From: Candidatus Zhuqueibacterota bacterium
GTDB taxonomy: Bacteria > Zhuqueibacterota > Zhuqueibacteria > Residuimicrobiales > Oceaniaggregativiventaceae
NCBI GenBank assembly: GCA_014728115.1
Contig: WJME01000100.1
Location: 1 to 64,000 of the forward strand
Length of the DNA stretch: 64,000 nt
Direction: 5' to 3'
Part shown: positions 42,049 to 50,472 of the stretch, in pieces
Layout of the letters: the number at the start of each line of letters is the position of its first letter
How positions within the stretch are numbered: the first letter of the stretch is position 1
The notes under the pieces: model-generated
What the model saw: the letters and a program-made list of their open reading frames with translations, nothing else
The model's database searches: none
Told to the model about the DNA's origin: nothing
Made by a program: the position numbers and the translations under genes

Positions 42049-45000
42049 ATGCGATCTATATCCTCACGTAAAAAGATTTTGTCGTGGTTTATGGGTACGG
42101 TCATTTTATTGTTTAATACTCATCAATTGACGTTTGCACAGGACAGTCTGGTTGTTATTGATGATCCCCTGACCAACCAATCCACACTCGGAGAGACGCT
42201 GGGCGGCACCTTTACTGCTGAAGGGTGGAAAACAACCGGATTTAATGACCGGATTGCCTATCAGGTCGGTGAACCGATTACATCCGGGAGAGCGACATTT
42301 GAAGCCAAGGGCTGGGATCGCTCTACAGACCCCTGGGATCCGAATCAAACTCACTTTTGGCATACTGTGTTTGGAATGTGGGATAATTCTTTCGAAAAAT
42401 ATGGCCTAAAGGCCAAATTCAACCCCTATAAATGCCAGTTATGGGTTGCCAGTCATGTGGATGGTGAGAGATGGAAAAGCGGCCATGTGGTCTTGCGTCT
42501 GAATGTCCATGCCGTGACAACCGGTTCTGATGATGATCCCAATGCCTGGGAAATCATGTCCGAACACGAATATCAGTGGGACAAGGATGAATGGAACACA
42601 AACGAACTGGTCTGGGGCAATGGTCGTATGACCTGGACGATCAATGGTATTAAAGCTGTGGATATCGATTACAGCTCCTCAGGTCATGAATATGTTCCCA
42701 ATGATCATGTGATCTGGCTGGGACGAGCATCGGATCATTACCGCCATTTTTCCTGGTTACAAACGCCGATCAACTGTACCTATCGAAATTTAAAGGTCGT
42801 GCGATATGTTGACCAGAGCGCACCGGAAGTTATTGCGCATTCACCCAATAATGGCGAGACAGAGGTTCCCTTAAACCAGGAAGTCGTGATCGAATTCAGC
42901 GAGCCCATGGATCAAAGTCTCATTCCCTCAGCACTGAATATTACTCCTGCCATCAGTGGCACGATGACCTGGAGCGGAAATTCACTCTATTACGTGCCTT
43001 CGGGTCCCCTGAATGCAAACACGACTTATACCGTCTCCCTCGATACTTCTGCAAGGGATATGAACGGCAATGCTCTGGCTAGTCCGTTGGAATTTTCATT
43101 TACCACGACATCCACCACCATTGCATCACAGGTGGAACGCTATGGAATCTTTGAAATCGACCTCTATAGCTCGACAGCGTCCGGCAATCGATACAAAGAT
43201 GTTTGGGTCAAGGGGGTATTTCAGGGTCCAACAAAAACGATAGAAATTGCCGGTTTCTGGAATGGAGAGGACCAATGGATCGTTCGAATGGCCCCTACAG
43301 AAATCGGTACCTGGACGTACACGATTACCTCCTCTAATTCCCAATTAACGGCATCAGGATCCTTTGAATGTATTCCTTCCGACCACAAGGGATTTCTCAG
43401 GGTAAATCCGGATTATCCCTACACGTTCATGTACGAGGATGGAACGCCCTGGATGTGGAAAGGAGAAACCTCATGGCGAGCGGTGACCAACTCGATCTCT
43501 TTCGAATCCCGTTTCAAGCCTTATATCGATTTAAGGGCATCTCAAGGTTATAATGCGGTTCAATGGATCAATTTTTCTTATATTAACGGAGATGCTTTTT
43601 GGCAAAATGAAGGTGGACCCGCATTCGAGCTCCATAACACCGGAAAAAATTATGACAAACTGAATCCTGATTATTATAAATGGGTGGATAAACGCGTCGA
43701 ATATGCCCTGTCCAAAGGGATGGTACCGGTTATGTTATTTACCTGGGCTCAGGAATATTTAAAATTAACCCAGGATCAATTCGATCATTATATCAGATAT
43801 ATGGTCTCGCGTTATGCCGCGTATAATATCATCTGGATCATCTGTGGTGAATATAATGAAATCTATGCAGAGAGCAACCTGACATGGGATGTATGGAAAC
43901 GTCATGGCCGGACGGTCAAAGAAGCTGATCCTTACGATCATTTGACCAGTCTGCATCCCACCGGAAGGACCAGCTCTTCGGAATTCAAGTATGATAGCTG
44001 GATGGATTTTATTATGCAGCAATCCCCCTATTATTACGACCACATTCAACGGGATCGCAAATACAACATGCCTGTGGTCAATGGTGAATATGCGTATGCC
44101 GGCTATCACCCGGATGAAAATGTGAGATACGGAGCCTGGCAAATCATTACAGCGGGCGGATTTTTCACTGCAGGCTTTTTCTCCACCTTTGCCCCGGATA
44201 AAGGTGGATGGGATATGAGTGCAAACATGCAACAACAACTTGAATTGCAATTTCTGTTTGATTTCATGGAAAATACACGCTGGTGGGAGATGAATCCACA
44301 TGACGAATTGGTCTCCACCGGTCATTGTCTTGCACTGCCCGGCGAAGAGTATATCATCTATAGCAGAGAAGGCGGGAGTGTAGATCTGGATTTATCGCAC
44401 GTTACCGGCTCGATTCCCATGGAATGGCTCAATCCTCGAGAATTCACCTATTCAGAGCGTACAGACCTGCAGGGTGGCTCGACTGTCACCTTGACACCGC
44501 CATTTTCAGGTGACTGGGTTCTGCATGTCGGCAATGGTGTAGCCCAGGATACGATTCCGCCCAATGCGCCGGGGAATCTCACGCAGACCAATCAAACGAT
44601 GAATACCATCTCCATGACCTGGGATGAGCCACTGCCGGCAGAGGACGGAGATACGGCTTCTGAATATCGCATCTATCGGGACGGACAAGCCATAGGCAAG
44701 GTCGCCCAGAATCAGTTTACGGATTATGGATTACAAGCAGATAAATCGTATACCTATGAGGTCTTTGCCATCGATGATCGTCGCAATGAAAGCCTGACAG
44801 GGGTATCTGCGACATTCAATACCATTGCAGATACGGAAGCTCCGGTGATTACCGGCTTGCAGACGCTATCGCGGACAGATCTGCAGATCACCTTTAGCGA
44901 ACCTGTAGAGCAAACGTCGGCGACAACCCTATCCAATTATCAGATTAGCCCTTCTATTTCCATTTCGGCAATCGAACTGCAAAATGATCTGAGAACGGTA

Positions 45001-45594
45001 AACCTGATAACAGGCTCTCATACCGAAGATGTAATCTATACCTTGACGGTGAACAATATCAAAGACCGGGCGACCAGTCCGAACACCATTGCAGCAAACA
45101 CACAAAAGACGTACAAATTCGAGTCGGTTCTAAAGATATCGCAAATCAACCGGACAGGATATCAGGTTGACACCCTCAAGGTTGGGGAAAAGATGTATCT
45201 CGACAGAGAATTCGTCTTTACCAATGTTCCGCCGGATATCCTGGATGCTCTGATGATACGCACCGCCAATGATGACAAATTATCGACAGCCTTTCCGTTT
45301 CTCACCTTTCAGATCAATCGTCAGTCAGAGGTCTTTATCGGATATCAGAGCAATCTTCCCATTCCTTCCTGGATGCAGGAACAGGGATGGACTGACACCG
45401 GACTGATGATTCAATCCGATGATGATTCCGGTCAAAAAGTGTATGTAAAAGAATTTCAGACAGGTACGGTAGAGTTGGGCGGAAACTTTGGAGCGACCAG
45501 TAGTAGCATGTATACTGTATTCGTAAAGCCCGTAGATGCGGGAGACGTCGATGCGCCTTTGGCTCCCACCGGACTTGTCATTCGACCCTTGTAA
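42049..45594 (+). CDS. Large secreted multidomain DUF5060-DUF4038 glycosidase-like protein
   Basis: 1181 residues from the ATG at 42049, which follows GGAGGAAGG. Signal peptide with cleavage near TFA-Q (30). Domains: concanavalin/LamG-like (about 32-253), Big_5 Ig-like (about 257-353), DUF5060 (about 361-440), DUF4038-type TIM barrel (about 445-790) with E601 in WIICGEYNE and E680 in VVNGEYAY as likely acid/base and nucleophile, fibronectin III (about 835-925), a second Ig-like domain and a C-terminal beta domain. Ends in DAPLAPTGLVIRPL, like the first strand of another FN3. DUF4038 proteins are glycoside hydrolases or relatives; the substrate here may be the polymer made by the flanking operons. 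Only plus-strand gene in the window. Confidence 0.88.
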   Translation: MRSISSRKKILSWFMGTVILLFNTHQLTFAQDSLVVIDDPLTNQSTLGETLGGTFTAEGWKTTGFNDRIAYQVGEPITSGRATFEAKGWDRSTDPWDPNQTHFWHTVFGMWDNSFEKYGLKAKFNPYKCQLWVASHVDGERWKSGHVVLRLNVHAVTTGSDDDPNAWEIMSEHEYQWDKDEWNTNELVWGNGRMTWTINGIKAVDIDYSSSGHEYVPNDHVIWLGRASDHYRHFSWLQTPINCTYRNLKVVRYVDQSAPEVIAHSPNNGETEVPLNQEVVIEFSEPMDQSLIPSALNITPAISGTMTWSGNSLYYVPSGPLNANTTYTVSLDTSARDMNGNALASPLEFSFTTTSTTIASQVERYGIFEIDLYSSTASGNRYKDVWVKGVFQGPTKTIEIAGFWNGEDQWIVRMAPTEIGTWTYTITSSNSQLTASGSFECIPSDHKGFLRVNPDYPYTFMYEDGTPWMWKGETSWRAVTNSISFESRFKPYIDLRASQGYNAVQWINFSYINGDAFWQNEGGPAFELHNTGKNYDKLNPDYYKWVDKRVEYALSKGMVPVMLFTWAQEYLKLTQDQFDHYIRYMVSRYAAYNIIWIICGEYNEIYAESNLTWDVWKRHGRTVKEADPYDHLTSLHPTGRTSSSEFKYDSWMDFIMQQSPYYYDHIQRDRKYNMPVVNGEYAYAGYHPDENVRYGAWQIITAGGFFTAGFFSTFAPDKGGWDMSANMQQQLELQFLFDFMENTRWWEMNPHDELVSTGHCLALPGEEYIIYSREGGSVDLDLSHVTGSIPMEWLNPREFTYSERTDLQGGSTVTLTPPFSGDWVLHVGNGVAQDTIPPNAPGNLTQTNQTMNTISMTWDEPLPAEDGDTASEYRIYRDGQAIGKVAQNQFTDYGLQADKSYTYEVFAIDDRRNESLTGVSATFNTIADTEAPVITGLQTLSRTDLQITFSEPVEQTSATTLSNYQISPSISISAIELQNDLRTVNLITGSHTEDVIYTLTVNNIKDRATSPNTIAANTQKTYKFESVLKISQINRTGYQVDTLKVGEKMYLDREFVFTNVPPDILDALMIRTANDDKLSTAFPFLTFQINRQSEVFIGYQSNLPIPSWMQEQGWTDTGLMIQSDDDSGQKVYVKEFQTGTVELGGNFGATSSSMYTVFVKPVDAGDVDAPLAPTGLVIRPL

Positions 45595-45600
45595 AACAAA

Positions 45601-45630
45601 GGGGCCATTATTTTAATGGCCCCTTTTTTT
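45601..45630. terminator. Bidirectional Rho-independent terminator
   Basis: Perfect 10-bp stem GGGGCCATTA (45601-45610) / TAATGGCCCC (45614-45623) with loop TTT, followed by seven T (45624-45630). On the other side AAAACAAA (45593-45600) gives a T-rich tract for minus-strand transcripts. It sits between the convergent stops at 45594 and 45636, so it serves both the secreted-protein gene and operon A. Confidence 0.93.
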
Positions 45631-45635
45631 ATGTC

Positions 45636-47393
45636 CTATTGGTTTAATTCTCGCCGATCGGCAACCACTTTGGCAGGTATCCCGCGGGCAATCGAATAAG
45701 GAGGCAAATCTTTGGTAACAATAGAACCGGCCCCGATTACGCATCCGGTCCCGATTTTCACGCCATCGAGAATAGTCACTCCGGCTCCGAGCCAGACATC
45801 GTCCTCGATCACCACTCCGCCTTTGCTGTCATACCCTTGCCGCATAATAGGAATGTCGCAACGGTCAAATTTGTGTTGTGCCCCTCCGACATAACAATTG
45901 GCAGCCAGGAGAACATACTTGCCCAGAACGAGCCGGCTTGTCGTTCCCAGTCTGCAGTTGGCTCCGATATTTGAAAAATCACCGATCTCTATTTGTCCGT
46001 TCCGCGTACTCAGCACTGTGGAACGGCCCAGGAGCACCTGATTTCCCAGCGCAATGGCGCTGTTCTCATCTCCCTGTGCACTGAGCGAGCAATATTCATC
46101 GATGACGCATCGGCTACCGATTTCGATCTTGTGGGCGTGGCGGAGGGTTACACTTTTGCCAAATGCCACTCCTTTGCCGGTGTGTTTGAATAAAAACGGA
46201 TAAAACAGTTGACGCAAAATATAACCGACCATACCTGGCCAGAATGCAAACAGGGATGTCAACAGATCGAACTTTATAAACGTGAACCAGGAGACAGGGC
46301 CACATACGATTTCCCGGTATTTATGAAGAGGGGTTTGTTTGCGGCGCATCACATCTTCAAAACCTGAATAATAATTAACAGTGCCTTTGATATCCTTTTG
46401 CTTTTCCTGTGACTGACGCAATTCAGACCGTACATCGAGTCCCAATCCGGAATAGGCCAATCCTCCGATCACACCGGCAACAAGAGCTTTGAGTCTCATC
46501 AGCAGAGCAACCAAGAGTCCGGTTGCGCCCAACATTCCCAGTCGTTCAAACGTAAAGACATAGGCGCCTTCTGCCAGGCCAATGCCGCCGATAGATATAG
46601 GGATCATAGTGATAATCAGCACAATGGGTGTGATCACCAGGGCGTGTAAAAAAGTGATATCCGCACGGAAGGCGAGTGCGCTGACATACACATTGAGCAC
46701 AGCCACCAGATAAAAAAGAAAAGAATTCGCCATGGCAAACCACAATGTTCCAGGACGCTTTTGCAGTTCGAGCAATGCGGCCTGAAATTTTTCCAGTTTG
46801 AGAAATACCTTGGACACAGGCTTGAAAGAAATTCGCGATTTCAAAGTTTGCAGAATGGCGGGTTTGAGCACCAGAATCAACAAGATAAAATAGCCGATCA
46901 CACTCAGAATCAAGGCGAAAAACAGGCGGAGATCCCAGAATTGGCGTAAAGCCAGTACAAACGCCACCAGCGCCATAAAAAGCAAAGCGGTCAGGCCGGT
47001 GAACCTTTCTGCAAAAACAGAGGAAAAGGCCTGGGCAGGTTTGCCGGTCGATTTACCCAGTGCAAAAGCCCTTACCACATCCCCTCCCACATTGGTCGGC
47101 AATACGGTATTAAAAAAGTATCCGACGATATAAAGCCAGAACAGTTTTGTCAGAGGCACTCTGATCTGATAAGCGCGCAGAATCACCTGCCATTTCCAGG
47201 AACTCACCATAACCAGAACAGGGGTCATGAGAAAAGAAAGCAAGAGGTAAACCCATTGCGCGCGCATTAGCGTATGCCATAAATCGGCGAGGCCGACTTG
47301 CGAAAAAACAATCGCGAGCAAAACCAGGCTGATGATCGCTCTCAGATAAAATGTTTTGCCTCGTTTCCGAGTTGTAGAGATTTCCCGATTCAT
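45636..47393 (-). CDS. Fusion: flippase-like LPG-synthase TM domain plus hexapeptide acyltransferase
   Basis: 585 residues in one intact frame. Residues about 14-315 are an UPF0104/LPG synthase TM domain (NTVLPTNVGGDVVRAF, MIPISIGGIGLAEGA). After a linker, residues about 355-585 are a left-handed beta-helix acyltransferase: a hydrophobic lead-in (about 365-400), hexapeptide repeats from about 405, the catalytic-type His in GGAQHKFDRCDIPI, and the end IARGIPAKVVADR. Members of the second family O-acetylate sugars. The fusion suggests acylation at the membrane of a lipid-linked sugar. Last gene of operon A; start overlaps the upstream stop as ATGA. Confidence 0.88.
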   Translation of the reverse strand: MNREISTTRKRGKTFYLRAIISLVLLAIVFSQVGLADLWHTLMRAQWVYLLLSFLMTPVLVMVSSWKWQVILRAYQIRVPLTKLFWLYIVGYFFNTVLPTNVGGDVVRAFALGKSTGKPAQAFSSVFAERFTGLTALLFMALVAFVLALRQFWDLRLFFALILSVIGYFILLILVLKPAILQTLKSRISFKPVSKVFLKLEKFQAALLELQKRPGTLWFAMANSFLFYLVAVLNVYVSALAFRADITFLHALVITPIVLIITMIPISIGGIGLAEGAYVFTFERLGMLGATGLLVALLMRLKALVAGVIGGLAYSGLGLDVRSELRQSQEKQKDIKGTVNYYSGFEDVMRRKQTPLHKYREIVCGPVSWFTFIKFDLLTSLFAFWPGMVGYILRQLFYPFLFKHTGKGVAFGKSVTLRHAHKIEIGSRCVIDEYCSLSAQGDENSAIALGNQVLLGRSTVLSTRNGQIEIGDFSNIGANCRLGTTSRLVLGKYVLLAANCYVGGAQHKFDRCDIPIMRQGYDSKGGVVIEDDVWLGAGVTILDGVKIGTGCVIGAGSIVTKDLPPYSIARGIPAKVVADRRELNQ

Positions 47394-48571
47394 TCTTCAG
47401 TCAAAAAGGGGTTCAAGTGCTTTGCGCTGTTTTTAGCTTTATCTTTCTCGCGTGCGATCGCCGGGGCGAGCTTTTCTTTTACCTGACCCCGATTTTCAAA
47501 TACCGTGCGAATTTTATGATAAAAACTATCGAGCGATAGATCTCTGAATGCCACCAGATTGTCTTCCATGTCTATTGTCCGCATATAGCCCCGGTTCTTT
47601 GGATAGGTAATAATGCCGACCGGCGGAACTCCCATGGTCGATGACAAGATCAGCGAATGCGTGCGCATTCCGACAAACGTTGCCATTCGTTTCAGCACTG
47701 CGCATATTTCGCCATAGCTGTATTTTTTGTTCGAAACCATGCGCACTCTGTCCATATTTTGTATCTTTGCCAGCACACTGTTTGCAATCCCCATATCCAT
47801 GTGTTGAGTCTCGACAAAAACAACCTCGACATCCAGATCGCGGATCACGCGATCCACGGTTTGCGCGTATAATTCAATCAAATTTTCACGACCAAAAGTA
47901 GAGCCATCCTCACGCACAAATGCATCGACATAATTATTGATATTAAAGCCGATCACCGGGCGGCCAGTTTGAAACAGCCCTTCTTCAGCACACATTTGTT
48001 CGAATACGTTGTCATTTGCAGGAACAGCATTTAATGCACAATCGGCACCTTCGACAATATGATCGTGTTTCAAGTTCTGGTCTTGAAGCAATTCCTGTGA
48101 TTCGCGATCGCGCAAAACAAGCAAGTCAGCACTATCGAGAATGCGCTTGAGGGCATTTCTGCCGGCATCTGTGCGTATCGGACCCAGGCTTGTATTATAG
48201 AGCACCACCGGGATACCTTTGGATTTCGCCCGCGGCAGCACCATTGACAGAGTCCACAAATAGTTGAACAAAGGATTATAGAGTTTGCGGTCAAAGAGGA
48301 TAGCATCAGTCACCAGCACCAGATCGGATCGCATCACCGAAGTCCAGGTCGGAACACCCAAGATTTTCAAACTCATATTCCACGGCATCAGCGGAATAGG
48401 GGTAACCGGATACTCGGCAAATGCTTTGCGAACGAATTGCGAGTTGATCGTGGGCACGGTAAAGGAGACATTATCATACAGATCTGTGATATCCGCCAAC
48501 AGGCCTCCGAGAATAGCGGCATCACCGGCATTACGGCCGGAATTGTTCCCCAAGACATTGATTGTTTTCAT
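47390..48571 (-). CDS. Polysaccharide pyruvyl transferase family protein
   Basis: 393 residues of the WcaK/CsaB-type family. NVLGNNSGRNAGDAAILGGL is the characteristic N-terminal G-rich loop, and ATFVGMRTHSLILSSTMGVPP is the C-terminal signature with the conserved R-x-H. These enzymes add a pyruvate ketal to a sugar from phosphoenolpyruvate, giving a negatively charged polymer. Acceptor sugar unknown. Confidence 0.88.
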   Translation of the reverse strand: MKTINVLGNNSGRNAGDAAILGGLLADITDLYDNVSFTVPTINSQFVRKAFAEYPVTPIPLMPWNMSLKILGVPTWTSVMRSDLVLVTDAILFDRKLYNPLFNYLWTLSMVLPRAKSKGIPVVLYNTSLGPIRTDAGRNALKRILDSADLLVLRDRESQELLQDQNLKHDHIVEGADCALNAVPANDNVFEQMCAEEGLFQTGRPVIGFNINNYVDAFVREDGSTFGRENLIELYAQTVDRVIRDLDVEVVFVETQHMDMGIANSVLAKIQNMDRVRMVSNKKYSYGEICAVLKRMATFVGMRTHSLILSSTMGVPPVGIITYPKNRGYMRTIDMEDNLVAFRDLSLDSFYHKIRTVFENRGQVKEKLAPAIAREKDKAKNSAKHLNPFLTEE

Positions 48572-48604
48572 TTTTAACCGTATAATTTATGATAAGATTG
48601 GCAA

Positions 48605-49594
48605 TTAAAGCAAGTCTTTTTGGCGATACCACTCTGCGGTTCGCCGGATTCCCTCTTTCATCGAGATGTGAGGATTAAAGCCGAGTTCTGTTTGGGCCTT
48701 GGAAATATCGAATGCCCGGTCTTTGACAAAAATATCGACGCGTCGACGAAAAATCGGTGGCTGGATACGCAATGGGATGCACACCTTTTCGCACATCCAG
48801 CCGACACCATACAGCGGCCAAACAGGCAATCGAAGTTTAGGTCTGGGGACAGACAGAACCTCGGCAATGGTTGCCGCAAATTCGGAAAGGGTGGTATATT
48901 CCCTGCCTCCGATGATATAGATTTCTCCGTTGCTTTTTTCGGATTCGGCAGCCAGCCTAAATCCTTCGACGACATCGGTGACAAAAGTCAAATGATAATA
49001 AACGCGACCTGACCCGAACATGATAAATTTTCTATTTTTGACGAGTTTGTACATTTTGAGCATCCTGGTGTCACCGGGGCCATAAATACCGATTGGCCGC
49101 ACAATGGTCACCGGCAGGCCTGTTTCTTTATGAAAGGCCAAGGCTGTTTGTTCACCCTTTAATTTGGTCTGTTGATAAATATCACCGGGATTGAAAGGCG
49201 AGTTCTCATGACCAGGAGGATGTTCCACATGTCCGTGTACGCCTGCTGTGCTGCAGTGCAAAACTTTGGCATTATTCTTCAGGGCAGCTTTTAAGATATT
49301 TTCTGTCCCTTTGACATTCACCTCATAATAGGCCCAATCAGGACGATTTGCTTCGCGATAAAGAGCGGCGATATGATAGATGATATCCACTCCTTCAGCG
49401 GCTTTATACACGCTTTCCGGTGATTCCAGAAAGCCCATGACAATGTCGACATTTTTTTTCTTGAGATCATCTATATTGCTGGTAGGCCGTACAAAAGCCC
49501 GCACAGAATAACCGTGTTCCAAGAGATGATCCACCATGTATCCACCCGTAAACCCAGAAGCTCCGGTCACGAGCGCCGTTTTCTTGTCATTCAT
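48605..49594 (-). CDS. Extended SDR NAD(P)-dependent epimerase/reductase
   Basis: 329 residues. LVTGASGFTGGYMVDHLL is the nucleotide-binding motif, CSTAGVHGH then YQQTKLKGEQ supplies Ser, Tyr and Lys. Similar in layout to the dihydroflavonol-reductase/hopanoid-associated epimerase group, with LRPIGIYGPGD-like text VRPIGIYGPGDTRML. A reductase or epimerase role in nucleotide-sugar synthesis is likely. It could in principle supply the missing ketoreductase of the CDP-sugar block, but it is in the other operon. Confidence 0.82.
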   Translation of the reverse strand: MNDKKTALVTGASGFTGGYMVDHLLEHGYSVRAFVRPTSNIDDLKKKNVDIVMGFLESPESVYKAAEGVDIIYHIAALYREANRPDWAYYEVNVKGTENILKAALKNNAKVLHCSTAGVHGHVEHPPGHENSPFNPGDIYQQTKLKGEQTALAFHKETGLPVTIVRPIGIYGPGDTRMLKMYKLVKNRKFIMFGSGRVYYHLTFVTDVVEGFRLAAESEKSNGEIYIIGGREYTTLSEFAATIAEVLSVPRPKLRLPVWPLYGVGWMCEKVCIPLRIQPPIFRRRVDIFVKDRAFDISKAQTELGFNPHISMKEGIRRTAEWYRQKDLL

Positions 49595-49613
49595 CCTGAC
49601 AATCCCCTGTTTA

Positions 49614-50435
49614 CTATTTTACAGCAATGACAACAGCAGCGTGCCCGAATTGGCGCCTGATTGCTGATGGCAAAATATTATAGACCGGTACAAAGACATG
49701 ATTAAAAAGTCCTGACAAAAATCCTTTTCGCGGAGATTTTGTCGCACGAATATAATCCAAATACACGGTGACATTATTAAAATCTGCAAATAAATTTTTG
49801 AGATCTTTTTTGCTATAAAGTCTTGTTATCGGAGCGTCCTGGTGCGAAAACTCGAAATTGGTTTTACTGAATTTAGAAAGCAAAATTTTCCAGGAATATT
49901 TATAATAGAGCGTGATAGCCGCTTCTCCCCCGGGTTTAAGGACACGAAGCACTTCTGAAATGGCTTTTTGCGTGCTTTCTGTCTGATGTAAAACGCCAAA
50001 GGATGCAACAATGTCAAATGTATTGTCTTCAAAGGGCAAGTGTTCTGCATTGCCGACACGAATATCGGCGGAGACATTATTGTGATGTAAATTCTTTTTT
50101 GCCAGTTCGATGGCCTCTGAAGAGAGATCAACCGCTGAAACATTCATGCCTGCTTTGGCCCAGGCAACGGTTTCCCACCCTGCACCACAGCCTACCTCCA
50201 GGAGATGGCCTTGCGGGTATTTAGCGGCTTGATTTTCGATAAGCCGGTAGCGATGTTCATAATTCGTTCGAATGAAATCGCCTACCTCATCAAAAAACTT
50301 GGAAGACCCAATTTCACGGGGATCACCCTTCCAAAATTGAGTGGTATTGACATTTTCAGTCCAATATTTACGCACCTGATCCAAAGTTTTTTGGTCACTC
50401 CCCTCCCACAGATAAGTTCCAATGCTATCGGGCAT
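49614..50435 (-). CDS. Class I SAM-dependent methyltransferase
   Basis: About 273 residues. LLEVGCGAGWETVAWAKAG is motif I, SAVDLSSEAI motif II, FDIVASFGVLHQTESTQ motif IV, and EVLRVLKPGGEAAITLYY follows. The frame opens as far as 50564, inside the upstream gene, but GAGGA lies 5 nt before the ATG at 50435 (MPDSIGTY), which also removes the overlap. An intermediate ATG at 50486 is possible. Substrate unknown; probably a sugar of the repeat unit. Confidence 0.82.
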   Translation of the reverse strand: MPDSIGTYLWEGSDQKTLDQVRKYWTENVNTTQFWKGDPREIGSSKFFDEVGDFIRTNYEHRYRLIENQAAKYPQGHLLEVGCGAGWETVAWAKAGMNVSAVDLSSEAIELAKKNLHHNNVSADIRVGNAEHLPFEDNTFDIVASFGVLHQTESTQKAISEVLRVLKPGGEAAITLYYKYSWKILLSKFSKTNFEFSHQDAPITRLYSKKDLKNLFADFNNVTVYLDYIRATKSPRKGFLSGLFNHVFVPVYNILPSAIRRQFGHAAVVIAVK

Positions 50436-50472
50436 TTGCTTCCTCATATATTGGTTAATAGCCAAATAATTT

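Noticed and set aside
41040-45594. Exosortase/PEP-CTERM or type IX sorting system
   Set aside because: No exosortase gene and no PEP-CTERM or Por-type C-terminal signal on either secreted protein; their endings look like FN3 starts instead.
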